NCBI RefSeq assembly: GCF_033723955.1
Contig: NZ_CP137555.1
Coordinates: forward strand, 2,968,001-3,032,000
DNA length: 64,000 nucleotides
Source: Microbulbifer pacificus
GTDB taxonomy: Bacteria > Pseudomonadota > Gammaproteobacteria > Pseudomonadales > Cellvibrionaceae
Reading direction: 5' to 3'
The notes beneath the pieces are model-generated. The model ran no database searches, had not been told where the DNA came from, and saw nothing but the letters and a program-made list of their open reading frames with translations. Shown here one piece after another: positions 51,307-61,600 of this stretch. Position 1 is the first letter of the stretch, and each line of letters begins with the position of its first letter. Made by a program: the position numbers and the translations under genes.

Positions 51307-51717
51307 ATGTTGAACGAAAATCAGGAACTGCGTAAGGCGGGCCTCAAGGTCACGCTGCCACGCGTGAAAATTTTGCAACTGCTGGAAGGCGCCAGTGACC
51401 AGCATCTGAGTGCTGAGGATGTGTACAAGATGCTGCTGGACGCCGGCGAAGACGTGGGTCTGGCGACCGTTTACCGGGTATTGACCCAGTTCGAAAGCGC
51501 CGGGCTGGTGATCCGCCACAATTTTGACGGCGGCCACTCCGTATTTGAACTCGACCGCGGCGACCACCACGATCATATGGTGTGCACCGATACCGGCGAA
51601 GTGATCGAGTTCCACAATGAAAAGATCGAAGAGCTGCAACACCAGATCGCCGAGGAGCACGGCTATGAGCTCACCGGCCACAGCCTGGTGCTGTATGTGA
51701 AGAAGAAGGGCGGCTGA
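51307..51717 (+). CDS. fur: Ferric uptake regulator Fur
   Basis: The 136-residue protein has the HTH LPRVKILQLLEGASDQHLSAEDVYKML, LATVYRVLTQFESAGLV and the metal-binding segment FELDRGDHHDHMVCTDTGEVIEFHN. The usual CxxC after the HxH block is reduced to one Cys (VCTDTG), as in the Pseudomonas-type Fur. It represses iron-acquisition genes with Fe(II). The bamE-fur divergent arrangement is conserved. Confidence 0.96.
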   Translation: MLNENQELRKAGLKVTLPRVKILQLLEGASDQHLSAEDVYKMLLDAGEDVGLATVYRVLTQFESAGLVIRHNFDGGHSVFELDRGDHHDHMVCTDTGEVIEFHNEKIEELQHQIAEEHGYELTGHSLVLYVKKKGG

Positions 51718-51733
51718 GCCCGGCAATGAAAAA

Positions 51734-51757
51734 GGGAGCCATCGGCTCCCTTTTTTT
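51734..51757 (+). terminator. Terminator after fur
   Basis: GGGAGCC, ATC, GGCTCCC, then seven T residues, 16 bp after the stop codon. Confidence 0.93.
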
Positions 51758-51799
51758 GTGTCTGAATTTTGCGCAGGACACAGCTCCCGGCACGGATGA

Positions 51800-52393
51800 T
51801 TACACCGGTGCGGTGTAGTCTTCCGGATACTTGCCCACCTTGGTGGCATAGAAGCTGCCGAAGCGCGCCAGCTCTTTCGCCAGGTTCTCGCTCATCTCCA
51901 TCACTGGCCCCAGGCCCGCTTCTTTTTTGGCGAAGTCGATAAAACCGCACACTACCGGCACCGCCGCGCCGCGGGCGATGTGGTAGAAGCCGGTCTTCCA
52001 GCGCTCGGCCTTGCCGCGGGTACCTTCCGGCGGCACCGCAATCACCAGCTCTTCCCGCGTGTTGTACTGATTGACGGTGGCTTCCACCAGGTTGTTGGAT
52101 TTGCTGCGGTCCACCGCAATACCGCCAAACCAGCGCATGGTGGGCCCCAGGGGGAACTGGAACAGTTTGTCCTTGCCCATCCACTGCGGGTTCACCTTCA
52201 GCTTGAGGGCGGCGAGGATGAAAAAGTAGCCGTCCCAGTTGGAGGTGTGGGGCGCTGCCAGCAGCACATACTTTTTCAGGCGCAGTGCGCGCTCGTCGGC
52301 GACGATTTTCCAACCGTGCAGTTTCAGTAGCCCGCGCGCCAGCAACCGCAGGCAGGGGGTGAGAATGGGGGTGTTGAAAATGGTTGTCTGCAT
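51800..52393 (-). CDS. Lysophospholipid acyltransferase-like protein (PlsC family)
   Basis: The acyltransferase motifs are HTSNWDG (HX4D; around residue 50), GGIAVDR and PPEGTRGKAERWKTGF. These place it with 1-acyl-glycerol-3-phosphate acyltransferases, in the subgroup with the NWD motif that is shorter and lacks a long N-terminal helix. The ATG at 52393 is preferred; the frame to 52486 has no features. It is a cytoplasmic-face membrane enzyme of lipid metabolism. It is convergent with fur. Confidence 0.85.
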   Translation of the reverse strand: MQTTIFNTPILTPCLRLLARGLLKLHGWKIVADERALRLKKYVLLAAPHTSNWDGYFFILAALKLKVNPQWMGKDKLFQFPLGPTMRWFGGIAVDRSKSNNLVEATVNQYNTREELVIAVPPEGTRGKAERWKTGFYHIARGAAVPVVCGFIDFAKKEAGLGPVMEMSENLAKELARFGSFYATKVGKYPEDYTAPV

Positions 52394-52564
52394 GGTGTGA
52401 CCGAATTCTTTGCCCGACAGTGTAGTTTGGAACCCCGTGCAAAGGGCGCGGCAGTATAAAGTGAATCTTGTGCCACTTTCGGTCAATTTCGGCCCGGGGA
52501 CGGGATCCGGGCCGACTATCTGTGACTGGTCAGGTCTGGCTTGCTCGCTGGAGAGGGCCTGGGA

Positions 52565-54217
52565 TCAGGCCCTGCTCAGCATTTCCTCCGCGTGCGCCAG
52601 GGACTGTGCGGTGGCCTCGCCGCCCAGCATGCGGGCGATCTCGGCACTGCGCTCACCGTCCTGCAGTTCCCGCAGGGCCACGAATGCGGCCGCACCGTCG
52701 CTGTGTTTCTCCACTAGGTACTGGCGGTGGGCGCGGGCGGCCACCTGCGCCAGGTGGGTTACACAGATTACCTGACCGCGCTCGCCCAGTTGACGCAGCA
52801 GCTTGCCGACCACGTCGCCGGTGGCGCCACCGATGCCCACGTCCACCTCGTCAAACACCAGGGTGGGGGTGCGGGAGGTCTGCGCGGTGACCACCTGGAT
52901 GGCCAGACTGACCCGCGACAGTTCGCCGCCGGAGGCAATCTTGCCGAGCGCGCGCGCGGGCTGGCCCGGGTTGGTGGCAATCAGGATTTCCACTTCCTCG
53001 AGGCCGGTGGAGGCTGGCTTTTCCAGTTCGGTCAGCGCCAGTTCTACCCGCGCGTGGGGCATTGCCAGGTCCGCCAGCTGGGCATTGACTGCCTCCGCGA
53101 GTTTCTTGGCCGCGGCGGCACGCAGCTTGCTGAGCTTGCCAGCACTGGCGCGGAAGGCCTTTTCCAGCCGTTCACATTCCCCGGCCAGTTTGTCCAGCGC
53201 ATCCGGTGCGCCAATTTCGTCCAGCTCCTGCTGCCACTGCAGCTGTACTTCCGGCAGCTGGTCCGGCTGTACCCGGTGCTTGCGGGCGATGGAGTAGATC
53301 GCCGACAGGCGCTCTTCCACCTCCGCCAGCCGCTCCGGGTCCATTTCAAAACGGTCGATATGTCGCGACAGGGTACTGGCGGCCTCGTCTATCTGGATAC
53401 GGGCGCTGTCGAGCATCTGCGCCACGTCCATCAATGCCTGGGTCTGCTCGGGCATGGCGCTGACGAGGTGCAGGGCACGGTGTAACTGCTCGGCGATGTC
53501 GCCCTCGCCGCCGTTCAGCAGCGCGGCCAGCTGGTAGCTGCCGTTCAGAATATCGCCGGCGTTGGCCAGCTGGCGCTGTTCGCTTTCCAGCTCGTCCAGT
53601 TCACCCGGCTTCAGGTTCAACTGCTCCAGTTCCTGCAGCTGGTATTCCAGCAGGTCGCGGCGGGCCTGGGTTTCCTCGGCGCCGTCGGCCAGCTTACGGT
53701 AGCGGCGGTACTGGTCCTGCCAGGTCTTGAAGTGAATACGCACTTCGGCGGACTGCGCCTCGGCGTGGGCGTATTCGTCCAGCAGGCGGCGGTGGGTTTC
53801 CTTTTTCAGCAGCGACTGGTGTTCGTGCTGGCTGTGGATGTCGATCAACTGCTCGCCGAGGGCGCGCAGTTGCAGCAGGGTCACCGGTTGGCCGTTGATA
53901 TAGGCGCGCGAACGGCCGTCGGCACCGATGGTGCGGCGCAGGATCACCTCGCGCCCGGCGTCCAGTTCCTGCTCTTCCAGCCAGTCGCGGGCGTCCCGGT
54001 GATTGCTGATATCGAAGGTGGCGTGGATGTCGGCGCGCTGTGCGCCGGCCCGCACCAGCTCGGCATTGCCGCGGTCGCCGAGGGCGAGGCCGAGGGCGTC
54101 CAGGGTGATGGATTTACCGGCGCCGGTTTCGCCCGTCAGGGTGCTGGTGCCGGGGCCGAATTCCAGCTCCAGCTGGTCGACCAGGGTGAACTGACTGATA
54201 GACAGATGCAGCAACAT
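52565..54217 (-). CDS. recN: DNA repair protein RecN
   Basis: The 550-residue SMC-like ATPase has the Walker A motif GETGAGKS near its start (LEFGPGTSTLTGETGAGKS), a long coiled-coil region, and the C-terminal ABC part with GGELSRVSLAIQ and VFDEVDVGIGGATGDVVG. RecN acts on double-strand breaks with RecA. The ATG at 54217 (MLLHLSISQFTLVDQLELEF) matches the family's start; the frame extends upstream without features. A LexA-like site lies 27 bp upstream, consistent with SOS control. Confidence 0.95.
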   Translation of the reverse strand: MLLHLSISQFTLVDQLELEFGPGTSTLTGETGAGKSITLDALGLALGDRGNAELVRAGAQRADIHATFDISNHRDARDWLEEQELDAGREVILRRTIGADGRSRAYINGQPVTLLQLRALGEQLIDIHSQHEHQSLLKKETHRRLLDEYAHAEAQSAEVRIHFKTWQDQYRRYRKLADGAEETQARRDLLEYQLQELEQLNLKPGELDELESEQRQLANAGDILNGSYQLAALLNGGEGDIAEQLHRALHLVSAMPEQTQALMDVAQMLDSARIQIDEAASTLSRHIDRFEMDPERLAEVEERLSAIYSIARKHRVQPDQLPEVQLQWQQELDEIGAPDALDKLAGECERLEKAFRASAGKLSKLRAAAAKKLAEAVNAQLADLAMPHARVELALTELEKPASTGLEEVEILIATNPGQPARALGKIASGGELSRVSLAIQVVTAQTSRTPTLVFDEVDVGIGGATGDVVGKLLRQLGERGQVICVTHLAQVAARAHRQYLVEKHSDGAAAFVALRELQDGERSAEIARMLGGEATAQSLAHAEEMLSRA

Positions 54218-54243
54218 GGGATCGTGCTTGGTGGTTGTTGATA

Positions 54244-54259
54244 GTGGTTGTTTATACAG
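54244..54259. promoter_or_regulatory. LexA-box-like site before recN
   Basis: The plus strand reads GTG-N10-CAG (GTGGTTGTTTATACAG), one mismatch from the CTG-N10-CAG LexA consensus, and TACTGTATA on the opposite strand fits its strong half. It lies 27 bp from the recN start. Confidence 0.6.
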
Positions 54260-54411
54260 TATTTGGCGGAGAATTTTCAATCACCCCGGGCGTAGATTGC
54301 GATGCAATCGTTTTTCGCGGTCCCCGTATCGCCACCTTACTCTGGCAGCTGCCTTCCCGAAGGATGCCAATGAAAAGGTTGCGGGTAGCCGTTTGATGGT
54401 GCCCTCCGGCG

Positions 54412-54439
54412 CTTGAAGTGCGCGGGAGTGCCCCCATAT
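54412..54439 (+). promoter_or_regulatory. Sigma-32 heat-shock promoter of grpE
   Basis: CTTGAA, a 14-bp spacer, then CCCCATAT: an essentially perfect RpoH promoter, about 85 bp upstream of grpE. Confidence 0.9.
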
Positions 54440-54523
54440 ACCCCTGCATTGCCGGTGTTCGCCGGCGTTTTACCGATTTTGATCCAACTGGCAGCAAGCC
54501 GACGAGCACAGACGGAGAGAGCA

Positions 54524-55117
54524 GTGGCCAAAGAGCGCAGCGAAGACCAACAGGAAGAACAGCACATCGAGACCGCCGAAGTCGAGATCCCTACCCCGGA
54601 AGAACAGCATGCGGCGGAAGAGGTTCTGCAGGAAGAACTCGCGGTAGAGAGTGCCCAGGAGATTGAGATCGCCTCACTGCACCAGCAGCTGGCCGAGCAC
54701 AAAGACATGGTGCTGCGCGCCCAGGCCGATGTGCAGAATGCCCGCCGCCGCGCTGAAATGGATGTGGAAAAGGCGCACAAGTTCGGAGTGGAAAAACTGC
54801 TCAAGGACCTGCTGCCGGTAGTCGACAACCTGGACCGCGCCCTGGCCACCATCGACAGCGAGCACGAGGCACACAAGGCCGTGGTGGAAGGTATCGAGCT
54901 GACCCGCAAGTCCTTCCTCGACACCCTGACCCGCAACGGCGTTGAGGTGGTTGACCCCGCGGGCGAGCCTTTCGACCCGGAACTGCACCAGGCCATGACC
55001 CAGGTGCCCAATGGCAACGTGGAGCCGAACACTGTGCTCGACGTGTTCCAGAAGGGCTACCGTCTGCACGGCCGCCTGCTGCGCCCGGCGATGGTGGTGG
55101 TCAGTAAGGCACCCTGA
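54524..55117 (+). CDS. grpE: Nucleotide exchange factor GrpE
   Basis: The GTG at 54524 is chosen because GGAG lies about 7 nt upstream. The longer frame to 54413 overlaps the sigma-32 promoter and has no features. The 197-residue protein has an acidic N-terminal tail (SEDQQEEQHIETAEVEIPTPE), the long coiled-coil helix (IEIASLHQQLAEHKDMVLRAQADVQNARRRAE) and the beta-wing HQAMTQVPNGNVEPNTVLDVFQKGYRLHGRLLRPAMVVVS. It releases ADP from DnaK. Confidence 0.95.
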   Translation: MAKERSEDQQEEQHIETAEVEIPTPEEQHAAEEVLQEELAVESAQEIEIASLHQQLAEHKDMVLRAQADVQNARRRAEMDVEKAHKFGVEKLLKDLLPVVDNLDRALATIDSEHEAHKAVVEGIELTRKSFLDTLTRNGVEVVDPAGEPFDPELHQAMTQVPNGNVEPNTVLDVFQKGYRLHGRLLRPAMVVVSKAP

Positions 55118-55135
55118 TTCAGTTTGACGGCCGCC

Positions 55136-55163
55136 CTTGAAAACGAAACGGCGGCACCAATAT
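55136..55163 (+). promoter_or_regulatory. Possible second sigma-32 promoter, before dnaK
   Basis: CTTGAA followed 14 bp later by ACCAATAT, a weaker match to CCCCATnT. It lies in the 131-bp grpE-dnaK gap. Confidence 0.45.
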
Positions 55164-55248
55164 AAGAAGCAACCGAATACAACCGCGCAGCGCCGGGTTC
55201 CGGAAAACAGTACAGAACCGGCGTGCGCCGCAAAGAGGATACAGACCA

Positions 55249-57192
55249 ATGGGAAAAATCATCGGCATCGACCTGGGTACCACCAACAGCTGTGTAGCGG
55301 TACTGGATGGTGACAAGGCGCGCGTTATTGAGAACGCGGAAGGCGATCGCACTACCCCGTCCATCGTTGCGTTTACCGACGACAACGAGGTTCTGGTAGG
55401 CCAGTCCGCCAAGCGTCAGGCAGTTACCAACCCGACCAACACCCTGTTCGCGGTGAAGCGCCTGATCGGCCGTAAGTTCAAGGACGATGTGGTACAGAAA
55501 GACATCAAGATGGTGCCTTACTCCATCGTTGAAGCCGACAACGGCGACGCCTGGGTACAGGTAAAAGGCGACAAGAAAGCACCGCCGCAGATCTCTGCCG
55601 AAGTGCTGAAAAAGATGAAGAAAACCGCGGAAGATTTCCTCGGTGAGAAAGTAGATGCCGCGGTAATCACCGTACCGGCCTACTTCAACGACTCCCAGCG
55701 TCAGGCCACCAAAGACGCCGGCCGCATTGCCGGTCTGGACGTCAAGCGCATCATCAACGAGCCCACCGCGGCTGCGCTGGCCTACGGCCTGGACAAGAAG
55801 GGTGGCGACCGCACCATCGCGGTATACGACCTGGGTGGCGGTACCTTCGATATCTCCATCATTGAAATTGCCGATGTCGACGGCGAAATGCAGTTTGAAG
55901 TGCTGTCCACCAACGGTGACACCTTCCTCGGCGGTGAAGACTTCGACCTGCGCCTGATCGATTACCTGGCCGAGCAGTTCAAGAAGGAGCAGGGCATCGA
56001 CCTGAAAGGCGACCCGCTCGCCATGCAGCGCCTGAAGGAAGCGGCCGAGAAAGCCAAGATCGAGCTGTCCTCCAGCCAGCAGACCGAAGTGAACCTGCCG
56101 TACATCACCGCAGACGCCACCGGTCCGAAGCACCTGGTGGTGAAACTGACCCGCGCCAAGCTGGAAAGCCTGGTGGAAGAACTGGTTAACCGCTCCCTGG
56201 AGCCGGTGAAAATCGCGCTGCAAGACGCCGACATGACCACTGCCAAGATCGACGAGGTGATCCTGGTGGGCGGCCAGACCCGTATGCCGCTGGTGCAGCA
56301 GAAAGTGACCGCGTTCTTCGGCAAAGAGCCGCGCAAAGATGTGAACCCGGATGAAGCGGTTGCCGTGGGCGCTGCGATCCAGGGCGCGGTACTGGGCGGC
56401 GACGTGAAAGACGTGCTGCTGCTGGACGTAACCCCGCTGACCCTGGGTATCGAAACCATGGGGGGCGTGGCCACCGCGCTGATCGAAAAGAACACCACCA
56501 TCCCGACCAAAAAGTCCCAGGTGTTCTCCACTGCAGACGACAACCAGACCGCTGTGACCATTCACGTGGTACAGGGTGAGCGCAAGCAGGCGGCACAGAA
56601 CAAGTCCCTGGGTCGTTTCGACCTGGCCGACATTCCGCCGGCGCCGCGCGGCATGCCGCAGATCGAAGTGACCTTCGATATCGATGCCAACGGCATCCTG
56701 CATGTGCACGCCAAAGACAAGGCCACTGGCAAGGAACAGTCCATCGTCATCAAGGCCTCTTCCGGTCTGTCTGACGAGGAGATCGAACAAATGGTGCGCG
56801 ACGCCGAGGCCAACGCCGAAGCGGACAAGCAGTTCGAGGAGCTGGTGCAGGCGCGCAACACCCTCGACGGCCTGATCTCTGCCACACGCAAGACTGTGGA
56901 CGAAGCCGGTGACAAGGCGACTGCGGAAGAGAAATCTGCAATCGACGCCGCCCTGGCGGAAGCCGAGGAAGCGGTCAAGGGCAACGACAAGGCCGTGATC
57001 GACGCCGCGACCACCAAGCTGACCGAAGCCTCCGGCTCTCTGGCGCAGAAACTCTACGCCGAGCAGGCCCAGGCCCACGATGCTGCCGCGCAGCAGGCTG
57101 AGCAGGCGAGTTCCGGTGGAAAGTCCGGTGGTGACGACGCAGTGGACGCTGAGTTCGAAGAAGTCAAAGACGACAAGAAAGACGGCAAGTAA
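55249..57192 (+). CDS. dnaK: Chaperone DnaK (Hsp70)
   Basis: The 647-residue protein has [18 protein letters not shown] (phosphate 1), [27 protein letters not shown] (nucleotide-binding domain), the linker [16 protein letters not shown] and the lid, ending in an [15 protein letters not shown] tail for DnaJ/cochaperone contact. It folds proteins with DnaJ and GrpE and regulates sigma-32. The order grpE-dnaK-dnaJ is standard. A long antisense reading frame over the gene reflects its codon bias only. Confidence 0.98.
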   Translation: MGKIIGIDLGTTNSCVAVLDGDKARVIENAEGDRTTPSIVAFTDDNEVLVGQSAKRQAVTNPTNTLFAVKRLIGRKFKDDVVQKDIKMVPYSIVEADNGDAWVQVKGDKKAPPQISAEVLKKMKKTAEDFLGEKVDAAVITVPAYFNDSQRQATKDAGRIAGLDVKRIINEPTAAALAYGLDKKGGDRTIAVYDLGGGTFDISIIEIADVDGEMQFEVLSTNGDTFLGGEDFDLRLIDYLAEQFKKEQGIDLKGDPLAMQRLKEAAEKAKIELSSSQQTEVNLPYITADATGPKHLVVKLTRAKLESLVEELVNRSLEPVKIALQDADMTTAKIDEVILVGGQTRMPLVQQKVTAFFGKEPRKDVNPDEAVAVGAAIQGAVLGGDVKDVLLLDVTPLTLGIETMGGVATALIEKNTTIPTKKSQVFSTADDNQTAVTIHVVQGERKQAAQNKSLGRFDLADIPPAPRGMPQIEVTFDIDANGILHVHAKDKATGKEQSIVIKASSGLSDEEIEQMVRDAEANAEADKQFEELVQARNTLDGLISATRKTVDEAGDKATAEEKSAIDAALAEAEEAVKGNDKAVIDAATTKLTEASGSLAQKLYAEQAQAHDAAAQQAEQASSGGKSGGDDAVDAEFEEVKDDKKDGK

Positions 57193-57209
57193 TCAACCAC
57201 TTGCCTCTG

Positions 57210-57239
57210 CCCAGTAGGAGCCAGCTGGCTCCTACTGGG
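57210..57239. repeat. 30-bp perfect palindrome between dnaK and dnaJ
   Basis: The half-site CCCAGTAGGAGCCAG is followed directly by its reverse complement, 18 bp after dnaK. The outer half (GTAGGAGC) recurs with a similar layout at 63933-63962, so it looks like a REP-type intergenic repeat. As RNA it would form a loop-less hairpin that could modulate dnaK/dnaJ message levels. A second hairpin (AAGGCGCG/CGCGCCTT) lies about 57254-57292. Confidence 0.75.
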
Positions 57240-57313
57240 CGGGATACAAAAAGGCGCGGGAGTTCGAGAGGGCTTTCGCGCCTTATGCAGTTTTAAAAAG
57301 AACACACAGAGCT

Positions 57314-58435
57314 ATGTCCAAACGCGATTACTACGAAGTCCTCGGCGTCAGCAAAGGGGCGGATGAAAAGGAGCTGAAAAAGGCTTACCGCCGGGTGGCG
57401 ATGAAATTTCACCCGGACCGCAACCCCGACGACAAAGAGGCGGAGAACAAATTCAAGGAGGCCAACGAGGCCTACGAAGTACTGTCCGATCCGCAGAAGA
57501 AAGCGGCCTATGACCAGTTCGGCCACGCCGGAGTGGACGGGCAGGCGGGCCACGGCGGTGGTGGCTTCGGCGGATTCTCCGATATTTTCGGTGACGTGTT
57601 TGGCGATATCTTTGGTGGCGGCGCCGGTGGCGGCCGCCGCGGACCGCAGCGCGGTTCCGACCTGCGCTACGACCTTGAGCTGGATCTGGAAGACGCGGTG
57701 CGTGGCACCACCGTCAAGATCCGAGTGCCGACGCTGGCCAACTGTGGCACCTGCCACGGCTCCGGCGCCAAGGCCGGCTCCAAGCCGCAGACCTGTGGCA
57801 CCTGTGGCGGCGCCGGTCAGGTGCGTATGCAGCAGGGCTTTTTCTCTGTGCAGCAGACCTGCCCCAACTGTCGCGGTCGCGGCACCGTCATCACCGATCC
57901 CTGCACCAGCTGTCACGGCCGCGGCCGCGTCGAGGAAACCAAGACCCTGTCGGTCAAGGTACCGCCGGGTGTGGATACCGGTGACCGTATCCGTCTCGCC
58001 GGCGAAGGCGAAGCGGGCCCGGACGGCGGACCTGCGGGCGACCTGTACGTACAGGTGATGGTGAAAGAGCACGAGCTGTTCCAGCGCGACGGCAAGAATC
58101 TCTACTGCGAGGTGCCCATCAGTTTTGTCACCGCAGCGCTCGGTGGCGAGATGGAAGTCCCGACCCTGGATGGCAAGGTCAAACTGAAAATCCCGGCAGA
58201 GAGCCAGACCGGTAAACTGTTCCGCCTGCGCGGCAAGGGTGTGACCCCGGTACGCGGCGGCGCTCCCGGCGATCTGCTGTGTCGTGTGGTGGTGGAAACC
58301 CCAATCAACCTCTCTGCGAAACAGAAAGAGTTGCTGGAGGAATTCGCCGGCACCCTGAGCGAGAAGAAAAATTCACCGCGCCAGACCGGTTGGTTTGAAG
58401 GGGTGAAGAACTTCTTCGGTGATATGAAGCTGTAA
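57314..58435 (+). CDS. dnaJ: Chaperone DnaJ (Hsp40)
   Basis: The 373-residue type I J-protein has the HPD motif in [14 protein letters not shown], a G/F-rich linker ([19 protein letters not shown]), and the four zinc-finger repeats [40 protein letters not shown], then the substrate-binding C-terminal domain. It activates DnaK's ATPase. It ends at a strong terminator. Confidence 0.98.
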   Translation: MSKRDYYEVLGVSKGADEKELKKAYRRVAMKFHPDRNPDDKEAENKFKEANEAYEVLSDPQKKAAYDQFGHAGVDGQAGHGGGGFGGFSDIFGDVFGDIFGGGAGGGRRGPQRGSDLRYDLELDLEDAVRGTTVKIRVPTLANCGTCHGSGAKAGSKPQTCGTCGGAGQVRMQQGFFSVQQTCPNCRGRGTVITDPCTSCHGRGRVEETKTLSVKVPPGVDTGDRIRLAGEGEAGPDGGPAGDLYVQVMVKEHELFQRDGKNLYCEVPISFVTAALGGEMEVPTLDGKVKLKIPAESQTGKLFRLRGKGVTPVRGGAPGDLLCRVVVETPINLSAKQKELLEEFAGTLSEKKNSPRQTGWFEGVKNFFGDMKL

Positions 58436-58452
58436 TCCCCTGACAGCTGTGT

Positions 58453-58484
58453 AAAAAAGCCCGGCCAGTTTGCCGGGCTTTTTT
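58453..58484 (+). terminator. Terminator after dnaJ
   Basis: AAAAAAGCCCGGC, CAGTTT, GCCGGGCTTTTTT: 13-bp arms, 17 bp beyond the stop; works in both directions. Confidence 0.92.
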
Positions 58485-58515
58485 ATGTCTGCTGGTTTCG
58501 CCGAACGCGCTGAAA

Positions 58516-58947
58516 TCAGTACTCGGCCAGTTTTTTGCGGAAACTTTCGTGAAATTCCTGCTGGATCTTCTTTAATTCCTCCAGCTGCTCTTCATTCAGG
58601 ATTTTCACCATTTCCACGCGGGTGGCCGCCCGTGCGGCAATAATTTTCGCGTCGATTTCCTCTTTCTGCTCACGGGAGAGCTTTGGTCTTTTACCGGGCG
58701 CGAATCCGTAATCTTCCAGTATGTGCAGCTGCAGCTCGAAGCTTTTTTCCATCAACGGCAGGACCTTTTCTTCCTGTTCCGGTGTGAGCTTCAGTTGGAG
58801 GGTTACCCAGTCGGCAATGTCGTCATACTTTTCCCAGAAGTCGTCGCTGTCCACCGCCTTGCTGGTGGAAACCAAGGTAAACAGCAGTAGTGCGCAGAGT
58901 GCGGCGGAGAAGGACGACCAGAACGGGTCGCGAGATTCCGGGGTCAT
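58516..58947 (-). CDS. Spy/CpxP-like periplasmic protein
   Basis: A signal peptide (FSAALCALLLFTLVSTSKAV) is followed by an all-alpha domain with two LTxxQ-type motifs: LTPEQEEKVLPLMEKS and, degenerate, LNEEQLEELKKIQQEF. These are typical of the Spy/CpxP fold, whose members act as ATP-independent chaperones or stress sensors. It is 143 residues and convergent with dnaJ. It may be an envelope stress protein; no Cpx-type promoter element was identified. Confidence 0.7.
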   Translation of the reverse strand: MTPESRDPFWSSFSAALCALLLFTLVSTSKAVDSDDFWEKYDDIADWVTLQLKLTPEQEEKVLPLMEKSFELQLHILEDYGFAPGKRPKLSREQKEEIDAKIIAARAATRVEMVKILNEEQLEELKKIQQEFHESFRKKLAEY

Positions 58948-59039
58948 GGTTGGCGCTCCAATCTACGGGATATTTATAGCCTAGTAGAGGATTTGGGCGC
59001 CGCAAGGCATACCACCCGGTCATTACTCTGATATGTTGA

Positions 59040-59939
<900 letters not shown>

Positions 59940-59957
59940 TTTTTTGGAGTTTATTGT

Positions 59958-61364
59958 TTGGAAAAGAAGATCATCGTCGGCAGTGAGGAGTGGTGTGCAT
60001 TTCCGGGGTTGGGTATTCCCGCCATCAAGGCGCGGGTGGACTCCGGAGCCAAAACCTCGTGCCTGCACGCCTACAATATCCAGCAGTTCAATCGCGGCGG
60101 TGAGCCCTGGGTGAGCTTTGAGGCGCACCCGCTGCAGAACCTGCGCCGCCCGCGCGTACGCTGCGAAGCGCGCGTGCTGGATAAGCGCACGGTGCGCAGT
60201 TCCTCCGGCGATTCGGAAAAGCGCATAGTGATCAAGACCGCCATCAGCATTGGCGGCAGCGTGTGGGATATCGAACTGACCCTGACCAATCGCGACTCCA
60301 TGGGCTACCGTATGCTGCTCGGGCGCGAGGCGATGATGGGGCGCATGCTGGTGGATCCTTCGGAGAGTTTCTGCCTCGGCGAAATGCCTCCCAGTCAGCT
60401 GGAGGAGTATTACCACGACGAACACCATATGGCGGGTACCGGTCTGCGCATCGGCCTGCTGGCGTCCAATCCGGATCTGTACAGCAACCAGCGCATCATG
60501 GAAGCGGGTGCCGAGCGCGGCCACCGCATGACCTTCCTGAATATTCGCCAGTGCTACATGAAGCTCGATTCCACCGAGCCGGAAGTGCACTACCGCGACG
60601 GCCGTATCCTCAACAACCTGGATGCGGTGATCCCGCGCATCCGCCCGAGCCAGACGTTTTACGGCTGCGCGCTCACGCGACACTTCGAGAGTATCGGGGT
60701 GTTTGCGCTGAATGGTTCCGCGGCGATTGGCCAGTCCCGCGACAAGCTCTTCTCCCTGCAGTTGCTGCAGGAGGGCGGGTTGAGTATTCCGATTTCCGGC
60801 TTCGCCAACTCACCGATGGACACCAACGAGCTGATCGAAATGGTCGGCGGTGCGCCGCTGATCGTGAAACTGCTGGAAGGCACTCAGGGACGCGGTGTGG
60901 TGCTGGCGGAAACCCGCAAGGCGGGCGAGTCGGTGATCAACGCGTTCAAATCCCTGAAAGTGAATCTGCTGGTGCAGGAGTTTATCCGCGAGGCCCAGGG
61001 CAAGGACCTGCGCCTGTTCGTGATCGACGGCAAGGTGGTGGCGGCGATCCAGCGGGAGGCGGCGCCGGGCGAGTTCCGCGCGAATATCCACCAGGGTGGC
61101 ACCGCTTCGGTGGTCAAGATCACTACTGAAGAGCGCAAGCTCGCCATCAAGGCCGCCAAAGTGCTCGGGCTCAAGGTGGCCGGTGTGGATATCATCCGCT
61201 CCAAGAAGGGCCCGCTGTTGCTGGAGGTGAACTCCTCTCCGGGCCTCGAGGGGATCGAGAGCGCCACCCGCAAGGATGTGGCCGGCAACATGATCATGGC
61301 GATCGAGCGCGCGCTCAAATGGCGTCCGACCATCGCCGGTGTCCCCAGCATCGACGAAGAGTAA
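59958..61364 (+). CDS. rimK: Fused retropepsin-like (RimB-type) and RimK ATP-grasp glutamate ligase
   Basis: The TTG at 59958 with TTGGAG about 10 nt upstream is the start. Residues 1-150 form a RimB/PF05618-type domain ([28 protein letters not shown] with the D-S/T-G-A motif, [10 protein letters not shown]), which has a retropepsin-like fold. Residues 160-450 are Rim[32 protein letters not shown], the ATP-grasp [15 protein letters not shown] and [15 protein letters not shown]. RimK adds glutamates to ribosomal protein S6, and RimB is its partner in Pseudomonas, so this fusion joins both in one chain. It is just after dapB. Confidence 0.92.
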   Translation: MEKKIIVGSEEWCAFPGLGIPAIKARVDSGAKTSCLHAYNIQQFNRGGEPWVSFEAHPLQNLRRPRVRCEARVLDKRTVRSSSGDSEKRIVIKTAISIGGSVWDIELTLTNRDSMGYRMLLGREAMMGRMLVDPSESFCLGEMPPSQLEEYYHDEHHMAGTGLRIGLLASNPDLYSNQRIMEAGAERGHRMTFLNIRQCYMKLDSTEPEVHYRDGRILNNLDAVIPRIRPSQTFYGCALTRHFESIGVFALNGSAAIGQSRDKLFSLQLLQEGGLSIPISGFANSPMDTNELIEMVGGAPLIVKLLEGTQGRGVVLAETRKAGESVINAFKSLKVNLLVQEFIREAQGKDLRLFVIDGKVVAAIQREAAPGEFRANIHQGGTASVVKITTEERKLAIKAAKVLGLKVAGVDIIRSKKGPLLLEVNSSPGLEGIESATRKDVAGNMIMAIERALKWRPTIAGVPSIDEE

Positions 61365-61396
61365 CGCGTCTAAGCCTGGTCTTGGGCCCGGTCCAG

Positions 61397-61417
61397 GGCC
61401 CGGCGCAAGGCCGGGCC
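61397..61417 (+). terminator. Terminator-like hairpin after the rimK fusion
   Basis: GGCCCGGC, GCAAG, GCCGGGCC, then TTCTAT. GC-rich stem 33 bp after the stop; the T-run is poor. Confidence 0.6.
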
Positions 61418-61600
61418 TTCTATCTCCTCCTTCAATGGCGCGCTGACCTGATTTCCTCCGCTAGTTCTCGCAGGAATTCTGGCGCGCCACTGCTGCTCAC
61501 CGTTGGTGGGTGGGGGCTGCCGGTACTACCCTTTGGGGGCTCCGTGCGCGAATTCCCTGTTCGCGGGGGGCATGAATCCAGCGCCCCGGTGACCCAGAAC

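Noticed and set aside
55057..57078. 673-codon open frame on the minus strand across dnaK
   Set aside because: It is exactly antisense to dnaK, whose codon usage produces long open antisense frames. The translation is rich in V, G, H and Q without motifs or RBS.
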